41,890 nt of DNA from NCBI GenBank assembly GCA_016787125.1, contig JAEUVM010000108.1, positions 1 to 41,890 of the forward strand, in the 5' to 3' direction. Under the pieces are notes generated by a model. That model was not told the DNA's origin. It ran no database searches and saw only the letters and a program-made list of their open reading frames with translations. The translations under genes were made by a program, and so were the position numbers. Of the stretch, positions 7,608-15,510 are shown one piece after another. The stretch is from Chitinophagaceae bacterium (GTDB lineage: Bacteria > Bacteroidota > Bacteroidia > Chitinophagales > Chitinophagaceae). How positions within the stretch are numbered: position 1 is the stretch's first letter; each line of letters opens with the position of its first letter.

Positions 7608-8801
7608 ATGAAAAGAACAATCCTGACAGCAGTGCTTGTTTTGAGCAGCCTGCTTGTCCTTACAGCCCAGAATTATGTAACACTGCATGAAGATTGCAGT
7701 TACGGCGGCAAAACCTTTTACCTGGAGCCTGGCTCCTACCGTGATTACCAGATGAAGATCGGAAATGATAAACTGTCTTCCTTCCAGGTGCCTTATGGTT
7801 TTAAGATCACGCTGTATGAAAACAACAATTTCGGCGGCCGTTCTCAAACATTTACCAGCAGCGTTACCTGCCTCGATGCCCAATGGAATGATATGGCCTC
7901 TTCTATCGTGGTGGAAGGCACGGGTTATAACCAGGGAAACCAGAATGATTATGTCACTTTTTACAACGATACCTATCACAGGGGCTACTCACAAAGTCTG
8001 CGGCCCGGGGTGTATTCTGGCGCCCAACTGGGACAATTGAAGTACAATATTTCCTCTTTCCAGGTAAGCGGCAGCCTGCGGGTGCGTTTGTATATCAATA
8101 ATGAAAATAACTCGGGCTATTCGGCCACTTACACTACCAGCCAGAGCTATTTGCCCAGCAGTGAGAACGACAAGATCGGTTCTGTTACCATCGAGTATTA
8201 CAATGGAGGTAACAATAACGGCGGAGGAGGTTATGGCAACCAGAGTTATGCTACTTTTTACACAGAATGTAATTCCAACGGCAATGCCCTTCGCCTGATG
8301 CCGGGTTATTATTCGGGTGAAAAACTGGGTTTGTTCAGAAACAACATTTCGTCTGTGCAGATACCGTCAAACCTGGTGATAAAAGCCTTCAGTAATGACA
8401 ATCTTTATGGTCAATCCACCCAGATAACTGAATCCAGCAATTGTCTTGATTATAACCTCAGAAACCGGATCGGGTCAGTAGTGGTGGAAGAAAGAAGCGG
8501 TTATGGCGGCGGTGGCGGCTATCCGGGTGGTGGCAACGAAGCGGTAATCATCTATTCGGATGAGAATTACCGTGGACAATCGGCCAGTCTTTTGCCGGGC
8601 GTTTACAGTACAATGTCGCAGGCAAGCGGTTTTCCGGATAATGCACTGAGTTCAATACAAGTGCCCGCCGGCTACCGGGTGGTGCTGTATGAATTTGAAA
8701 ACTTCGGCGGCAAAAGCTATACCGTTACCAATTCAAAAACCGGATTCCTGTTTTCAAACTGGAATGATAAGGCCTCTTCTATTAAAGTGTACAGGGAATA
8801 G
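7608..8801 (+). CDS. secreted protein with four beta/gamma-crystallin domains
   Basis: 397-aa protein with a signal peptide (~1-20) and four beta/gamma-crystallin (double Greek key) domains at ~22-104, ~115-198, ~213-296 and ~310-397. Gly/Asn-rich linkers lie at 199-212 and 297-309. The calcium-binding N/D-N/D-X-X-S/T-S motif is intact twice in domain 1 (NDKLSS 53-58, NDMASS 94-99) and twice in domain 4 (DNALSS 344-349, NDKASS 386-391). In domains 2 and 3 it is degenerate (YNISS, NDKIGS, NNISS, NRIGS). It probably binds calcium outside the cytoplasm, possibly in a structural or matrix role. It lies 38 bp after the dehydrogenase small subunit on the same strand, but a functional link is not evident. 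Confidence 0.9.
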   Translation: MKRTILTAVLVLSSLLVLTAQNYVTLHEDCSYGGKTFYLEPGSYRDYQMKIGNDKLSSFQVPYGFKITLYENNNFGGRSQTFTSSVTCLDAQWNDMASSIVVEGTGYNQGNQNDYVTFYNDTYHRGYSQSLRPGVYSGAQLGQLKYNISSFQVSGSLRVRLYINNENNSGYSATYTTSQSYLPSSENDKIGSVTIEYYNGGNNNGGGGYGNQSYATFYTECNSNGNALRLMPGYYSGEKLGLFRNNISSVQIPSNLVIKAFSNDNLYGQSTQITESSNCLDYNLRNRIGSVVVEERSGYGGGGGYPGGGNEAVIIYSDENYRGQSASLLPGVYSTMSQASGFPDNALSSIQVPAGYRVVLYEFENFGGKSYTVTNSKTGFLFSNWNDKASSIKVYRE

Positions 8802-8828
8802 TGAATAGTGAATGGGGAATGGGGAATC

Positions 8829-8892
8829 GATAATAGTTCTTTAAAGTATAAATGGTTTCTTGACAACCACCTGCCTTTAAAGAACTATTATC
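8829..8892. terminator. 18-bp perfect inverted repeat between convergent genes
   Basis: Arms 8829-8846 and 8875-8892 are perfect reverse complements over 18 nt (GATAATAGTTCTTTAAAG on the left), with a 28-nt loop. The element lies between the convergent crystallin gene and EF-G paralogue and could act as a bidirectional terminator, though it is AT-rich. The arm word GATAATAG also recurs in other spacers of this window (21.96, 23.07, 33.3 and 40.6-40.85 kb). Confidence 0.5.
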
Positions 8893-8916
8893 TATTACCT
8901 TTTATCTGTTATCTGA

Positions 8917-11052
8917 TTAAGCGTATTCTTCTTTCGCCGTTTTACTATACTCGTCTATCAGTTTACGCTGCAATTCAAACGGCATGGCCTCATATGCATG
9001 GAAGTGCATTTTGAATTTGGCCCTGCCCTGCGTGATCGAACGGAGTGAAGAAGAATATCCGTCCATTTCAGCCAGCGGCACTTTTGCCATCACTTTCTGA
9101 AAATGGCCTTCACTGTCTATTCCTTCCACGATGGCACGGCGGCTTTGCAGATCACCCATTACCGCACCGGTGAGGTCGTCAGGACAAAGCACTTCCACCT
9201 GGTATATAGGTTCCAGTATCTGCGGATCGGCCTGTTGAAAGGCCTGGCGGAATGCCTGAAGACCGGCGATCTTGAATGAAATATCGTTGCTGTCTACCGG
9301 GTGCATTTTACCATCATACACACAAACGCGGATGTCTCTTGCATACGAGCCGGTCAGTGGTCCGTTGTGCATTTTTTCCATTACTCCTTTTAATATAGAG
9401 GGAAGGAAACGGGCATCAATAGCGCCGCCAACGATGCAATTGAAGAATACCAGTTTACCGCCCCATTCAAGGTCATGCTCATCCCTGCCGCGTACCGTAA
9501 AGTCTGCCGGATCGGGCATGCCTGCATACCAGGGCTCGATGCGCATAAACACTTCGCCAAACTGGCCGGCACCACCGCTTTGTTTCTTATGGCGGTAATT
9601 TGCATCAGCCATTTTGCGGATGGTTTCCCGGTAAGCAATGCGGGGTTTTACAAATTTTATTTCCAGTTTGTGCTGGTGTTCTATCTTCCATTTGGCCACA
9701 GCAAGATGCATATCGCCCTGGCAATGGATCAATGTTTGTTTCAGTTCTGGTGAAACCTCCACCACCAGCGTAGGATCTTCTTCTTTCAACTGGTGCAGTG
9801 CCTGGGATAGTTTTTCCTCCTCCCCTTTCTTGAGCGTTTCGATGGCCACGGTCATATTCGGCGAAGGGAATTCAATGGAAGGAAGTTCATAGTTCTTTCC
9901 TTTCACATGCAGGGTATTGTTTACATGCGTGTTCTTGAGTTTCAGCGTGGCGCCGATATCACCTGCCACCAGTTCATTGATAGCAGTACGCTTGTTTCCT
10001 TCCACCAGGAAAAGCTGGTTGATCTTTTCGGTTACACCCGTGCCTTCATTTTCCAGTTCCATTCCAGTCTTTATAGTACCGGAATACACTTTGAAGAATG
10101 AAAGTTCGCCTACATGCGGTTCAGAAATGGTTTTATAAATAAAAATGCAGGCGGGGCCGTTTGAATCACAGGTAAGCTGCTCACCTGTTTTAGTTTGCTG
10201 TGGGGGCATTTCATTGGCACTCGGGCAAACATTGTCTATAAAGCCCATCAGGCGGCCGCTGCCCATATTTCTTTCAGCAGAAAGGCAAAACAGCGGGAAG
10301 AGATCATGATTGATCATGGCTTTCTTCAACCCTGCTTTCATTTCATCTTCATCCAGTTCGCCCTTGTCGAAATACTTTTCCATCAGGCTTTCGTCGTTGC
10401 TGGCAATGGCTTCGATCAGTTCTTTGTGCAACTCATCCGCCCTTGATTTTTCTTCATCGGGGATGGCGAGTTTTTCAGGTTTGCCGCCATTGTCGTGAAA
10501 TTTATACATCGTCATCCGAAGCACATCAATGATCTCATGAAAGCCGGCGCCGCTCTGGCGGGGATATTGCACCACCACCACATTATTGCCAAAATGGGAT
10601 TTGGCTTCCCTTACGGTTTTATCAAAATCAGCATTATCGTCGTCAAGTTTATTAACGGCGAAGATCATCGGGGTCTTGAATTTTTCTGTGTATTCCCAGA
10701 TTATATCTGTTCCCACTTCCACTCCCATCACGGAATTGAGCAGCATAACACCGGTATCAGCCACGCGGAGGGCAGATATCACTTCCCCGTTAAAGTCATC
10801 ATAACCGGGAGTGTCAATGACGTTGATCTTATATCCCCGCCATTTGGTGTGAAGTAATTTGCTGAAGATAGAATTACCACGTTCCTGTTCAAGTTCGTGG
10901 TAGTCGCCGGTGGTATTCTTTTCGGCGATGCTGCCGCGTCGGCTGATGATGCCCGCTTCAAAGAGCATACATTCCGCTAAGGTGGTCTTACCCGATCCCG
11001 CATGGCCGAGCAAGACAATATTTTTTACGTGTGAGGTATCAAATTCAGGCAT
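8917..11052 (-). CDS. EF-G-like translational GTPase (FusA2 type)
   Basis: 711-aa paralogue of elongation factor G. G1 is GHAGSGKT (16-23), G3 is DTPGYDDF (80-87) and G4 is NKLD (134-137). The C-terminal half holds domains II-V, including SGGAGQFGEV and the closing segment MDGYSSSLRSITQGRAKF, typical of EF-G domains IV-V. The G3 motif has Tyr84 where canonical EF-G has the catalytic His (PGH). This is the pattern of the FusA2 branch, which is thought to have weak or altered GTPase activity and whose cellular role is not settled. It stands alone, with no str-operon ribosomal genes nearby, which supports a paralogue rather than the housekeeping fusA. Confidence 0.9.
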   Translation of the reverse strand: MPEFDTSHVKNIVLLGHAGSGKTTLAECMLFEAGIISRRGSIAEKNTTGDYHELEQERGNSIFSKLLHTKWRGYKINVIDTPGYDDFNGEVISALRVADTGVMLLNSVMGVEVGTDIIWEYTEKFKTPMIFAVNKLDDDNADFDKTVREAKSHFGNNVVVVQYPRQSGAGFHEIIDVLRMTMYKFHDNGGKPEKLAIPDEEKSRADELHKELIEAIASNDESLMEKYFDKGELDEDEMKAGLKKAMINHDLFPLFCLSAERNMGSGRLMGFIDNVCPSANEMPPQQTKTGEQLTCDSNGPACIFIYKTISEPHVGELSFFKVYSGTIKTGMELENEGTGVTEKINQLFLVEGNKRTAINELVAGDIGATLKLKNTHVNNTLHVKGKNYELPSIEFPSPNMTVAIETLKKGEEEKLSQALHQLKEEDPTLVVEVSPELKQTLIHCQGDMHLAVAKWKIEHQHKLEIKFVKPRIAYRETIRKMADANYRHKKQSGGAGQFGEVFMRIEPWYAGMPDPADFTVRGRDEHDLEWGGKLVFFNCIVGGAIDARFLPSILKGVMEKMHNGPLTGSYARDIRVCVYDGKMHPVDSNDISFKIAGLQAFRQAFQQADPQILEPIYQVEVLCPDDLTGAVMGDLQSRRAIVEGIDSEGHFQKVMAKVPLAEMDGYSSSLRSITQGRAKFKMHFHAYEAMPFELQRKLIDEYSKTAKEEYA

Positions 11053-11184
11053 GACAATCTGTTTTAGAGGTGAGAAAATGATTGATTAGCACCTGCAAAT
11101 ATTTAAACAGGCACGCTATCAACCTTATGAACCTTGTCAGGCTATAAGATGAACTGTATCAGTAATCACGGTAAACTGCTGTGA

Positions 11185-11565
11185 TCAGCTGGTACGTGAC
11201 AGAAAGTCGCTGAACTCTGAACGCAAACTGAGCAGTGTTTGTTCAAGGTTTTGAAACTCTTCATGCAGCGATTCATGTCTTGCAAGGGTATCTTCATTCG
11301 CCGAACCGTTAAAGACGGCCTGTTCAAAGTTCATTTTGCGGTCATGCACTTTGATTGTCTGTTTGAGGTCGTGAATGTTGATAAGCTGGATGTGAAACTG
11401 GTTGTGGAGATGTTCTACTTCCTGTAGCTGTTCTTTAGAGAGTGCTTTGCCTGCTACCTGGCGGAGTTTGTTTTCGTCCTGGGTGAATTCTTCGCGGTAA
11501 GTGCGAAGCTGTTCCCTCCATCCGTTGCACTCCTGTGTGAGCTGTGAGATTTCTACCTGAACCAT
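11185..11565 (-). CDS. small coiled-coil protein of unknown function
   Basis: 126-aa acidic protein, almost entirely helical and rich in Glu/Gln/Leu heptad-like spacing, with no signal peptide or membrane segment. It looks like a cytoplasmic coiled coil. I do not recognise a family. The reading frame is intact, starts with ATG and is preceded on its strand by a free 226-bp spacer. It lies 132 bp upstream of the EF-G paralogue on the same strand, so co-transcription is possible but not shown. Confidence 0.65.
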   Translation of the reverse strand: MVQVEISQLTQECNGWREQLRTYREEFTQDENKLRQVAGKALSKEQLQEVEHLHNQFHIQLINIHDLKQTIKVHDRKMNFEQAVFNGSANEDTLARHESLHEEFQNLEQTLLSLRSEFSDFLSRTS

Positions 11566-11791
11566 GGGATTAACATTTAAGGGTGAAAAAATAAAGAACT
11601 GAATCCCTGCCCTTTGATTTTACTGGCAGGCTTCCCTGGGGTGTTGGATTCGCGGCAGTATTTTATGGTCAATAGTAAGGTAAAGCGATTTTCTAAAAAT
11701 TCAAACAATTGTTTGGAATTTTTCTGCAAAAAAAATGCACAGCCGGCTGCGTTCTACACCGGTAGAAAATATTAAATATGACAGTACAGGT

Positions 11792-12061
11792 TTACACCCA
11801 GCCACTGCCGTTGCAACGGCCACAGGAAGTGGTTCCCCTGCCGCTGCAGGAGGAGCAATTTCGGCGGCCACTGCCGCCACAAAAAGAGCAGGAATAGTTC
11901 GAACTGTCACCTCCCATATATCCGGTACCCGCACAGGAACTGCAATAGTGTGTGCCGGAGCCGCCGCAGGATTGGCAGGTAAATGTGCCACGGCCGCTGC
12001 AGGATGGGCAGGAATCGCCGTTGTTCAGATGTTCATGCGACAAAGAATTCTCATATAACAT
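11792..12061 (-). CDS. standalone DnaJ-type zinc-finger protein
   Basis: 89-aa protein made almost wholly of six CxxCxGxG units: CPSCSGRG, CQSCGGSG, CSSCAGTG, CSFCGGSG, CSSCSGRG and CGRCNGSG. This is the cysteine-rich zinc-binding motif of DnaJ, which normally has four such units, without any J domain or substrate-binding domain. Pairs of units usually bind one zinc, so up to three zinc ions are possible (inference). It may act as a small chaperone-like or redox/metal-binding protein; no partner gene is adjacent. The start at 12061 is the only ATG before the first cysteine motif. Opposite-frame alanine-rich reading frames over the same DNA are shadows. Confidence 0.8.
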   Translation of the reverse strand: MLYENSLSHEHLNNGDSCPSCSGRGTFTCQSCGGSGTHYCSSCAGTGYMGGDSSNYSCSFCGGSGRRNCSSCSGRGTTSCGRCNGSGWV

Positions 12062-12204
12062 GATAGCTTATTTATGTTTTAGAATAAGGGTGTCCCCCTA
12101 AGTTAATCAAACTGTCTCACCTGAAGAATACTCCTTTTGGATTATTAACAGTTGGTATCCCCGCCCGTGGCAAATACCAGCGGGCTTTGGTGTATTTTGC
12201 AGTA

Positions 12205-12723
12205 ATGAAGTCTATATGGAAATACTTACCCGCCATGGTACTGTCAGCCTTCCTGGTCAGCTCCTGCGGAAAGGTGAAAGAACCCGAGTTTAAGGGGGTG
12301 GAAAATCTTCATACCGGGAAACTGGGGCTGCAGCAATCCACGTTAAACCTCGACCTTCTCTATTTTAATCCTAACCGTTCCGGGTTGAAATTAAAAGCAG
12401 CCGAAGGTGATGCATGGATCGACGGCCAATTTCTTGGTCATTTTTCACTCGACAGCCAGGTGGTCATCCGGGGAAACAGCAATTTCCGGTTGCCGGTTAC
12501 CTTCCGGGCCGAAACCGGCAGGCTGGTGAAGAATTCACTGCTGGCATTGCTCGGTCAGCAGGCCGTATTGAAGGTTGAGGGAAAGGCATTGGTGGGAAAA
12601 AGCGGCGTGTTCATCCATTACCCTATTCGTTATGAAGGGAAGCATAATCTCTCCGAACTGCTTGAACCGGATGGAAAGACATTACAAAGAAAAAAATTGA
12701 CGGAACTGTTGCTTACCCGTTAG
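12205..12723 (+). CDS. LEA type 2 family lipoprotein
   Basis: About 172 aa counted from ATG 12205. I prefer this start to an upstream in-frame TTG at 12187 because it begins the lipoprotein signal directly (MKSIWKYLPAMVL...VSSC, lipobox Cys). The mature part resembles LEA14-like (water stress and hypersensitive response type) domains: FKGVENLHTGKLGLQQ, then LLYFNPNRSGLKLKAAEGDAW, i.e. the N-P-N turn and the beta sandwich of the family. It is probably an outer-membrane-anchored periplasmic lipoprotein. Its 3' end overlaps the convergent HMA-protein gene by 11 bp. The function of bacterial members is not established. Confidence 0.8.
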   Translation: MKSIWKYLPAMVLSAFLVSSCGKVKEPEFKGVENLHTGKLGLQQSTLNLDLLYFNPNRSGLKLKAAEGDAWIDGQFLGHFSLDSQVVIRGNSNFRLPVTFRAETGRLVKNSLLALLGQQAVLKVEGKALVGKSGVFIHYPIRYEGKHNLSELLEPDGKTLQRKKLTELLLTR

Positions 12724-13108
12724 TGGGTGGCGGTGGCGGCGGAGTTTTGGGCTTGGGATGTGCGCCCCCATCTTCGGGTTTCTTGCAGGTTTTGGGAAGG
12801 CGTTTGTACGCATCTTCTGTGGCCGGTATATCATCCGCATCATAACCGCAATTGGCTATCGCCGTTTTGATCTGCTCAATATCTGTACGGTCTGTTACGT
12901 ATTTTACCCTGGTCTCCCCTTTTCTGAAATTCACATTTATTTCCAGCACACCGTCATATCTTTTTAAATATGCTTCGATCCGGGTTTTACAGGCTTCACA
13001 AAGGGCTGTCGGCGTTTTGATGGTGGCCGTAAGTACTGGTTTTGTTTGGGCCGATGTGGTAAACATGACACCCAGTAAGGCAATTGTGGCGAGGAGTAGT
13101 TTTTTCAT
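12713..13108 (-). CDS. exported heavy-metal-associated (HMA) domain protein
   Basis: 131-aa protein with a signal peptide (~1-20, TTSAQ). An HMA-type ferredoxin-like fold runs from ~24 to 95: the CxxC metal site is C37-E-A-C40, followed by the typical helix KTRIEAYLKRYDGVLEINVNF and strand TRVKYV. The tail from ~105 is lysine- and proline-rich (PKPKTPPPPPPTNG). It would bind a soft metal such as Cu(I) outside the cytoplasm. No P-type ATPase or other copper gene is adjacent, so the partner is unknown. It overlaps the end of the convergent LEA-type gene by 11 bp. Confidence 0.85.
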   Translation of the reverse strand: MKKLLLATIALLGVMFTTSAQTKPVLTATIKTPTALCEACKTRIEAYLKRYDGVLEINVNFRKGETRVKYVTDRTDIEQIKTAIANCGYDADDIPATEDAYKRLPKTCKKPEDGGAHPKPKTPPPPPPTNG

Positions 13109-13159
13109 ACTATAGCTTAATAACGTGAATTCAGGTTGTTTAGTTTACCATTGGTTTTG

Positions 13160-13792
13160 TCAGGAAGGGCTCCATCCGGCAGGATCGTCCCTCCATTTTA
13201 GCAAAACTTCCTGCTGGGCCGGCGATACCATTCCCTTTTTTACTGCCAATTCGATCAATGCCGGGTAATCTGTAAGGGAATGATAGGGCAATGATGCTTT
13301 TGTAAATGCTTCGGTTGCAACGGGAAAACCATAGGTGAATATCGACACCATCCCAATCACATCCAGTCCCTCCTTTTTCAGTACATCCACCACCTGCAGG
13401 CTGCTTTTTCCGGTGGATACCAGGTCTTCGATCACCACCACTTTCGTGGCTTTTTCAAAATACCCTTCCACCTGGTTTCCAAGACCGTGTTCCTTGGGTT
13501 TGGGACGCACATATATGTATGGCAATTTCAACTGGTCTGCCGCCATCGCTCCCCAGGCAATACCGGCTGTAGCCACCCCGGCCAGCATTTCTGCCTCCGG
13601 GAACTGCTCAAATACCACATTGCACATTTCTGATTTAATATAATCACGTACAAACGGGAAGGAAAGTACTTTGCGGTTATCACAATAGATCGGGCTTTTC
13701 CAACCGCTGGCCCAGGTGAAGGGATTTTCCGGGCTCAGCCGCACCGCATTAACCTGCAACAATTTTTCTGCAATGGTAGTGGCATCTGTCAT
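13160..13792 (-). CDS. pyrE: orotate phosphoribosyltransferase
   Basis: 210-aa enzyme of de novo pyrimidine synthesis: orotate + PRPP gives orotidine 5'-phosphate. The PRPP-binding signature VVVIEDLVSTGKS is at 118-130. The family's N-terminal TWASGWKSPIYCDNRKVLSFP segment (~27-46) and the YVRPKPKEHGLGNQVEG loop (~94-110), which carries the catalytic Lys, are both present. The length fits the bacterial family. It lies near pyrR and pyrB on the same strand, but a NUDIX gene on the other strand separates it from them, so it is a separate transcription unit. The protein is cytoplasmic. Confidence 0.95.
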   Translation of the reverse strand: MTDATTIAEKLLQVNAVRLSPENPFTWASGWKSPIYCDNRKVLSFPFVRDYIKSEMCNVVFEQFPEAEMLAGVATAGIAWGAMAADQLKLPYIYVRPKPKEHGLGNQVEGYFEKATKVVVIEDLVSTGKSSLQVVDVLKKEGLDVIGMVSIFTYGFPVATEAFTKASLPYHSLTDYPALIELAVKKGMVSPAQQEVLLKWRDDPAGWSPS

Positions 13793-13907
13793 GCTGCGAA
13801 GATAACTGAAGCTGTTTATGCCATAAAAGTTAAATGTACCGTTCCCTGCATGTTACCGGCCCTGAACCGTATCCTTCGTATCTTTCATTAAACTTCAAGC
13901 TCCGCCT

Positions 13908-14534
13908 ATGCATATAAAGATATATTTTGGCGATAAGCCCCTTTTCCTTTGTGATGCCATTGACAAGGTGGTTGAACCTTTCGTTCATCATGATGATGCT
14001 GTTTTTATTGATGAACTGGACAGTCACACCATAAAGACCATGATACATGAGATGCAATTGGAAAAAGTACATGCAGGTGTGTTCTATCATCCTGACCTGG
14101 AAGCACTGAAAAAAGCTTTCTTTAAAAAATTCACCCTCATCCAGGCGGCCGGAGGGCTTGTTACAAATGAAAAAGATGAAATCCTGCTGATTCACCGCCG
14201 GGGTAAATGGGACCTGCCCAAAGGGAAACTGGATAAAGGGGAAAAACTGGAGGATTGCGCTGTAAGAGAAGTGGAGGAAGAAACCGGTCTCCAAAAAGTA
14301 AAATTAACTGCTCCCCTGATGATCACCTATCATACCTACCATGAAGGAACACGGTTCATATTAAAAGAATCGCACTGGTACACGATGTCGGTATCAGGCA
14401 GGCAGGTACTTGTGCCGCAGGCGGAAGAAGATATACATGAAATAGTTTGGGTAAAACCGGCCGGCCTGCTGCCTTATCTGGCCGAAGCGTTTCCTTCGGT
14501 AAAAGATGTATTACAATCCCGGCTTCACGAATGA
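13908..14534 (+). CDS. NUDIX hydrolase
   Basis: 208-aa protein with a complete Nudix box at 106-128 (Gly106, Glu112, Arg120-Glu121, Glu124-Glu125, Gly127), which coordinates Mg2+ for cleavage of nucleoside diphosphate-type substrates. The core begins at ~80 with GGLVTNEKDEILLIHRRGKWDLPKGK. An extra N-terminal ~75 aa domain (FLCDAIDKVVEPFVHHDDAVFIDEL) is common in Bacteroidota NUDIX proteins and may handle substrate or dimer contacts. The substrate cannot be told from sequence. It is divergent from pyrE (115-bp gap), and its 3' end overlaps the convergent thioesterase gene by 24 bp. Confidence 0.9.
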   Translation: MHIKIYFGDKPLFLCDAIDKVVEPFVHHDDAVFIDELDSHTIKTMIHEMQLEKVHAGVFYHPDLEALKKAFFKKFTLIQAAGGLVTNEKDEILLIHRRGKWDLPKGKLDKGEKLEDCAVREVEEETGLQKVKLTAPLMITYHTYHEGTRFILKESHWYTMSVSGRQVLVPQAEEDIHEIVWVKPAGLLPYLAEAFPSVKDVLQSRLHE

Positions 14535-14966
14535 TTCTTTACGGGGTATAATGGCTACGGTCAGGCGGCTTACGCATACCAGTTTCTGCAGCTCATCATA
14601 TATCCTGATATCCCATACATGGGTGCTGGAGCCAAGGTGCAGCGGCTTGCAAATACCTGTAACAAATCCTGCTTTGGCACTTCGGATATGGTTGGCGTTA
14701 ATTTCCAATCCCACACAATAATACCGGATATGGTCCACCACTAAAGCCGAAGCCACACTCCCGATCGTTTCGGCCAGCACACAAGAGGCACCTCCGTGAA
14801 GCAGTCCGTAAGGCTGGCGGGTACGCTGATCAACGGGCATGGTGGCCTGGATACTGTCGTCACCCAGTTCGGTCCATTCAATACCGATAAATTCTCCCAT
14901 GGTATCCTTACCAAGAGGTTTCAGGTCTTCCAGTTTAAGCTCTTTGTTATACCAGATGATTGCCAT
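14511..14966 (-). CDS. hotdog-fold acyl-CoA thioesterase, MenI/YdiI-like
   Basis: 151-aa hotdog thioesterase. LLHGGASCVLAETIGS (55-70) holds the HGG motif and the likely catalytic Glu66. VGLEINANHIRSAKAG and CKPLHLGSS follow, both characteristic of the YdiI/MenI (1,4-dihydroxy-2-naphthoyl-CoA thioesterase) and EntH group. It would hydrolyse an acyl-CoA, with menaquinone synthesis as one possible role, since most Bacteroidota use menaquinone. It lies 2 bp after coaD on the same strand, so the two are almost certainly co-transcribed. Its last 24 bp overlap the end of the NUDIX gene. The physiological substrate is not settled by sequence. Confidence 0.85.
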   Translation of the reverse strand: MAIIWYNKELKLEDLKPLGKDTMGEFIGIEWTELGDDSIQATMPVDQRTRQPYGLLHGGASCVLAETIGSVASALVVDHIRYYCVGLEINANHIRSAKAGFVTGICKPLHLGSSTHVWDIRIYDELQKLVCVSRLTVAIIPRKESFVKPGL

Positions 14967-14968
14967 GT

Positions 14969-15436
14969 TTATTTAAGAAGGCTTTTAGCTACTGCTTCAG
15001 GTAAAAACGGAGTGGCATCGCCGCCATTCTTAATAATATCCCTTACAATGGTGGATGCCACCGAAGTGTATTTAGGTTCGCCGGTGAGGAAGATGGTTTC
15101 TATTGATTTATCAAGTGTCCGGTTGGCATCGGCTATTGTTTTTTCATACTCAAAATCACTTACATACCTGATGCCCCGCAGGATAAAACGGGCGCCTATC
15201 TTTTTGCAAAAATCAATGGTCAATCCTTCGTATACGGCGCCTTCCACCCTTTCTTCATCCTTATAAATTTCAGCTATCCAGTTCCGGCGCTGATCGGGAG
15301 TAAACATGGGCGCTTTGGCAGTATTGATACCGATACCCACAATAATCTTGTCAAAAAGAGGCAGGGCCCGGTTAATGATATCAACATGCCCTAAGGTAAC
15401 AGGGTCAAACGTGCCGGGAAACAGACAAATTCGCAT
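14969..15436 (-). CDS. coaD: phosphopantetheine adenylyltransferase
   Basis: 155-aa enzyme of coenzyme A synthesis: 4'-phosphopantetheine + ATP gives dephospho-CoA. The nucleotidyltransferase motif GTFDPVTLGH is at 8-17, with TxGH as the HxGH-type site. FILRGIRYVSDFEYE and the later YTSVASTIVRDI segment match the family's substrate and ATP contacts. The length is typical. It sits downstream of pyrB (74-bp gap) and directly before the thioesterase gene, forming a mixed pyrimidine/CoA run on the minus strand. Confidence 0.96.
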   Translation of the reverse strand: MRICLFPGTFDPVTLGHVDIINRALPLFDKIIVGIGINTAKAPMFTPDQRRNWIAEIYKDEERVEGAVYEGLTIDFCKKIGARFILRGIRYVSDFEYEKTIADANRTLDKSIETIFLTGEPKYTSVASTIVRDIIKNGGDATPFLPEAVAKSLLK

Positions 15437-15510
15437 AATGCCATTTTTTTGATTGGGGGTTAAAAGTTTTGGTTCTGCATACTACCCAAATAAATAACCC
15501 AATATCGGGA

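Noticed and set aside
11701..11991. Alanine-rich 96-codon frame on the minus strand
   Set aside because: It is another frame of the Cys/Gly-rich zinc-finger gene, whose repeated CxxCxGxG pattern is clearly the real one.
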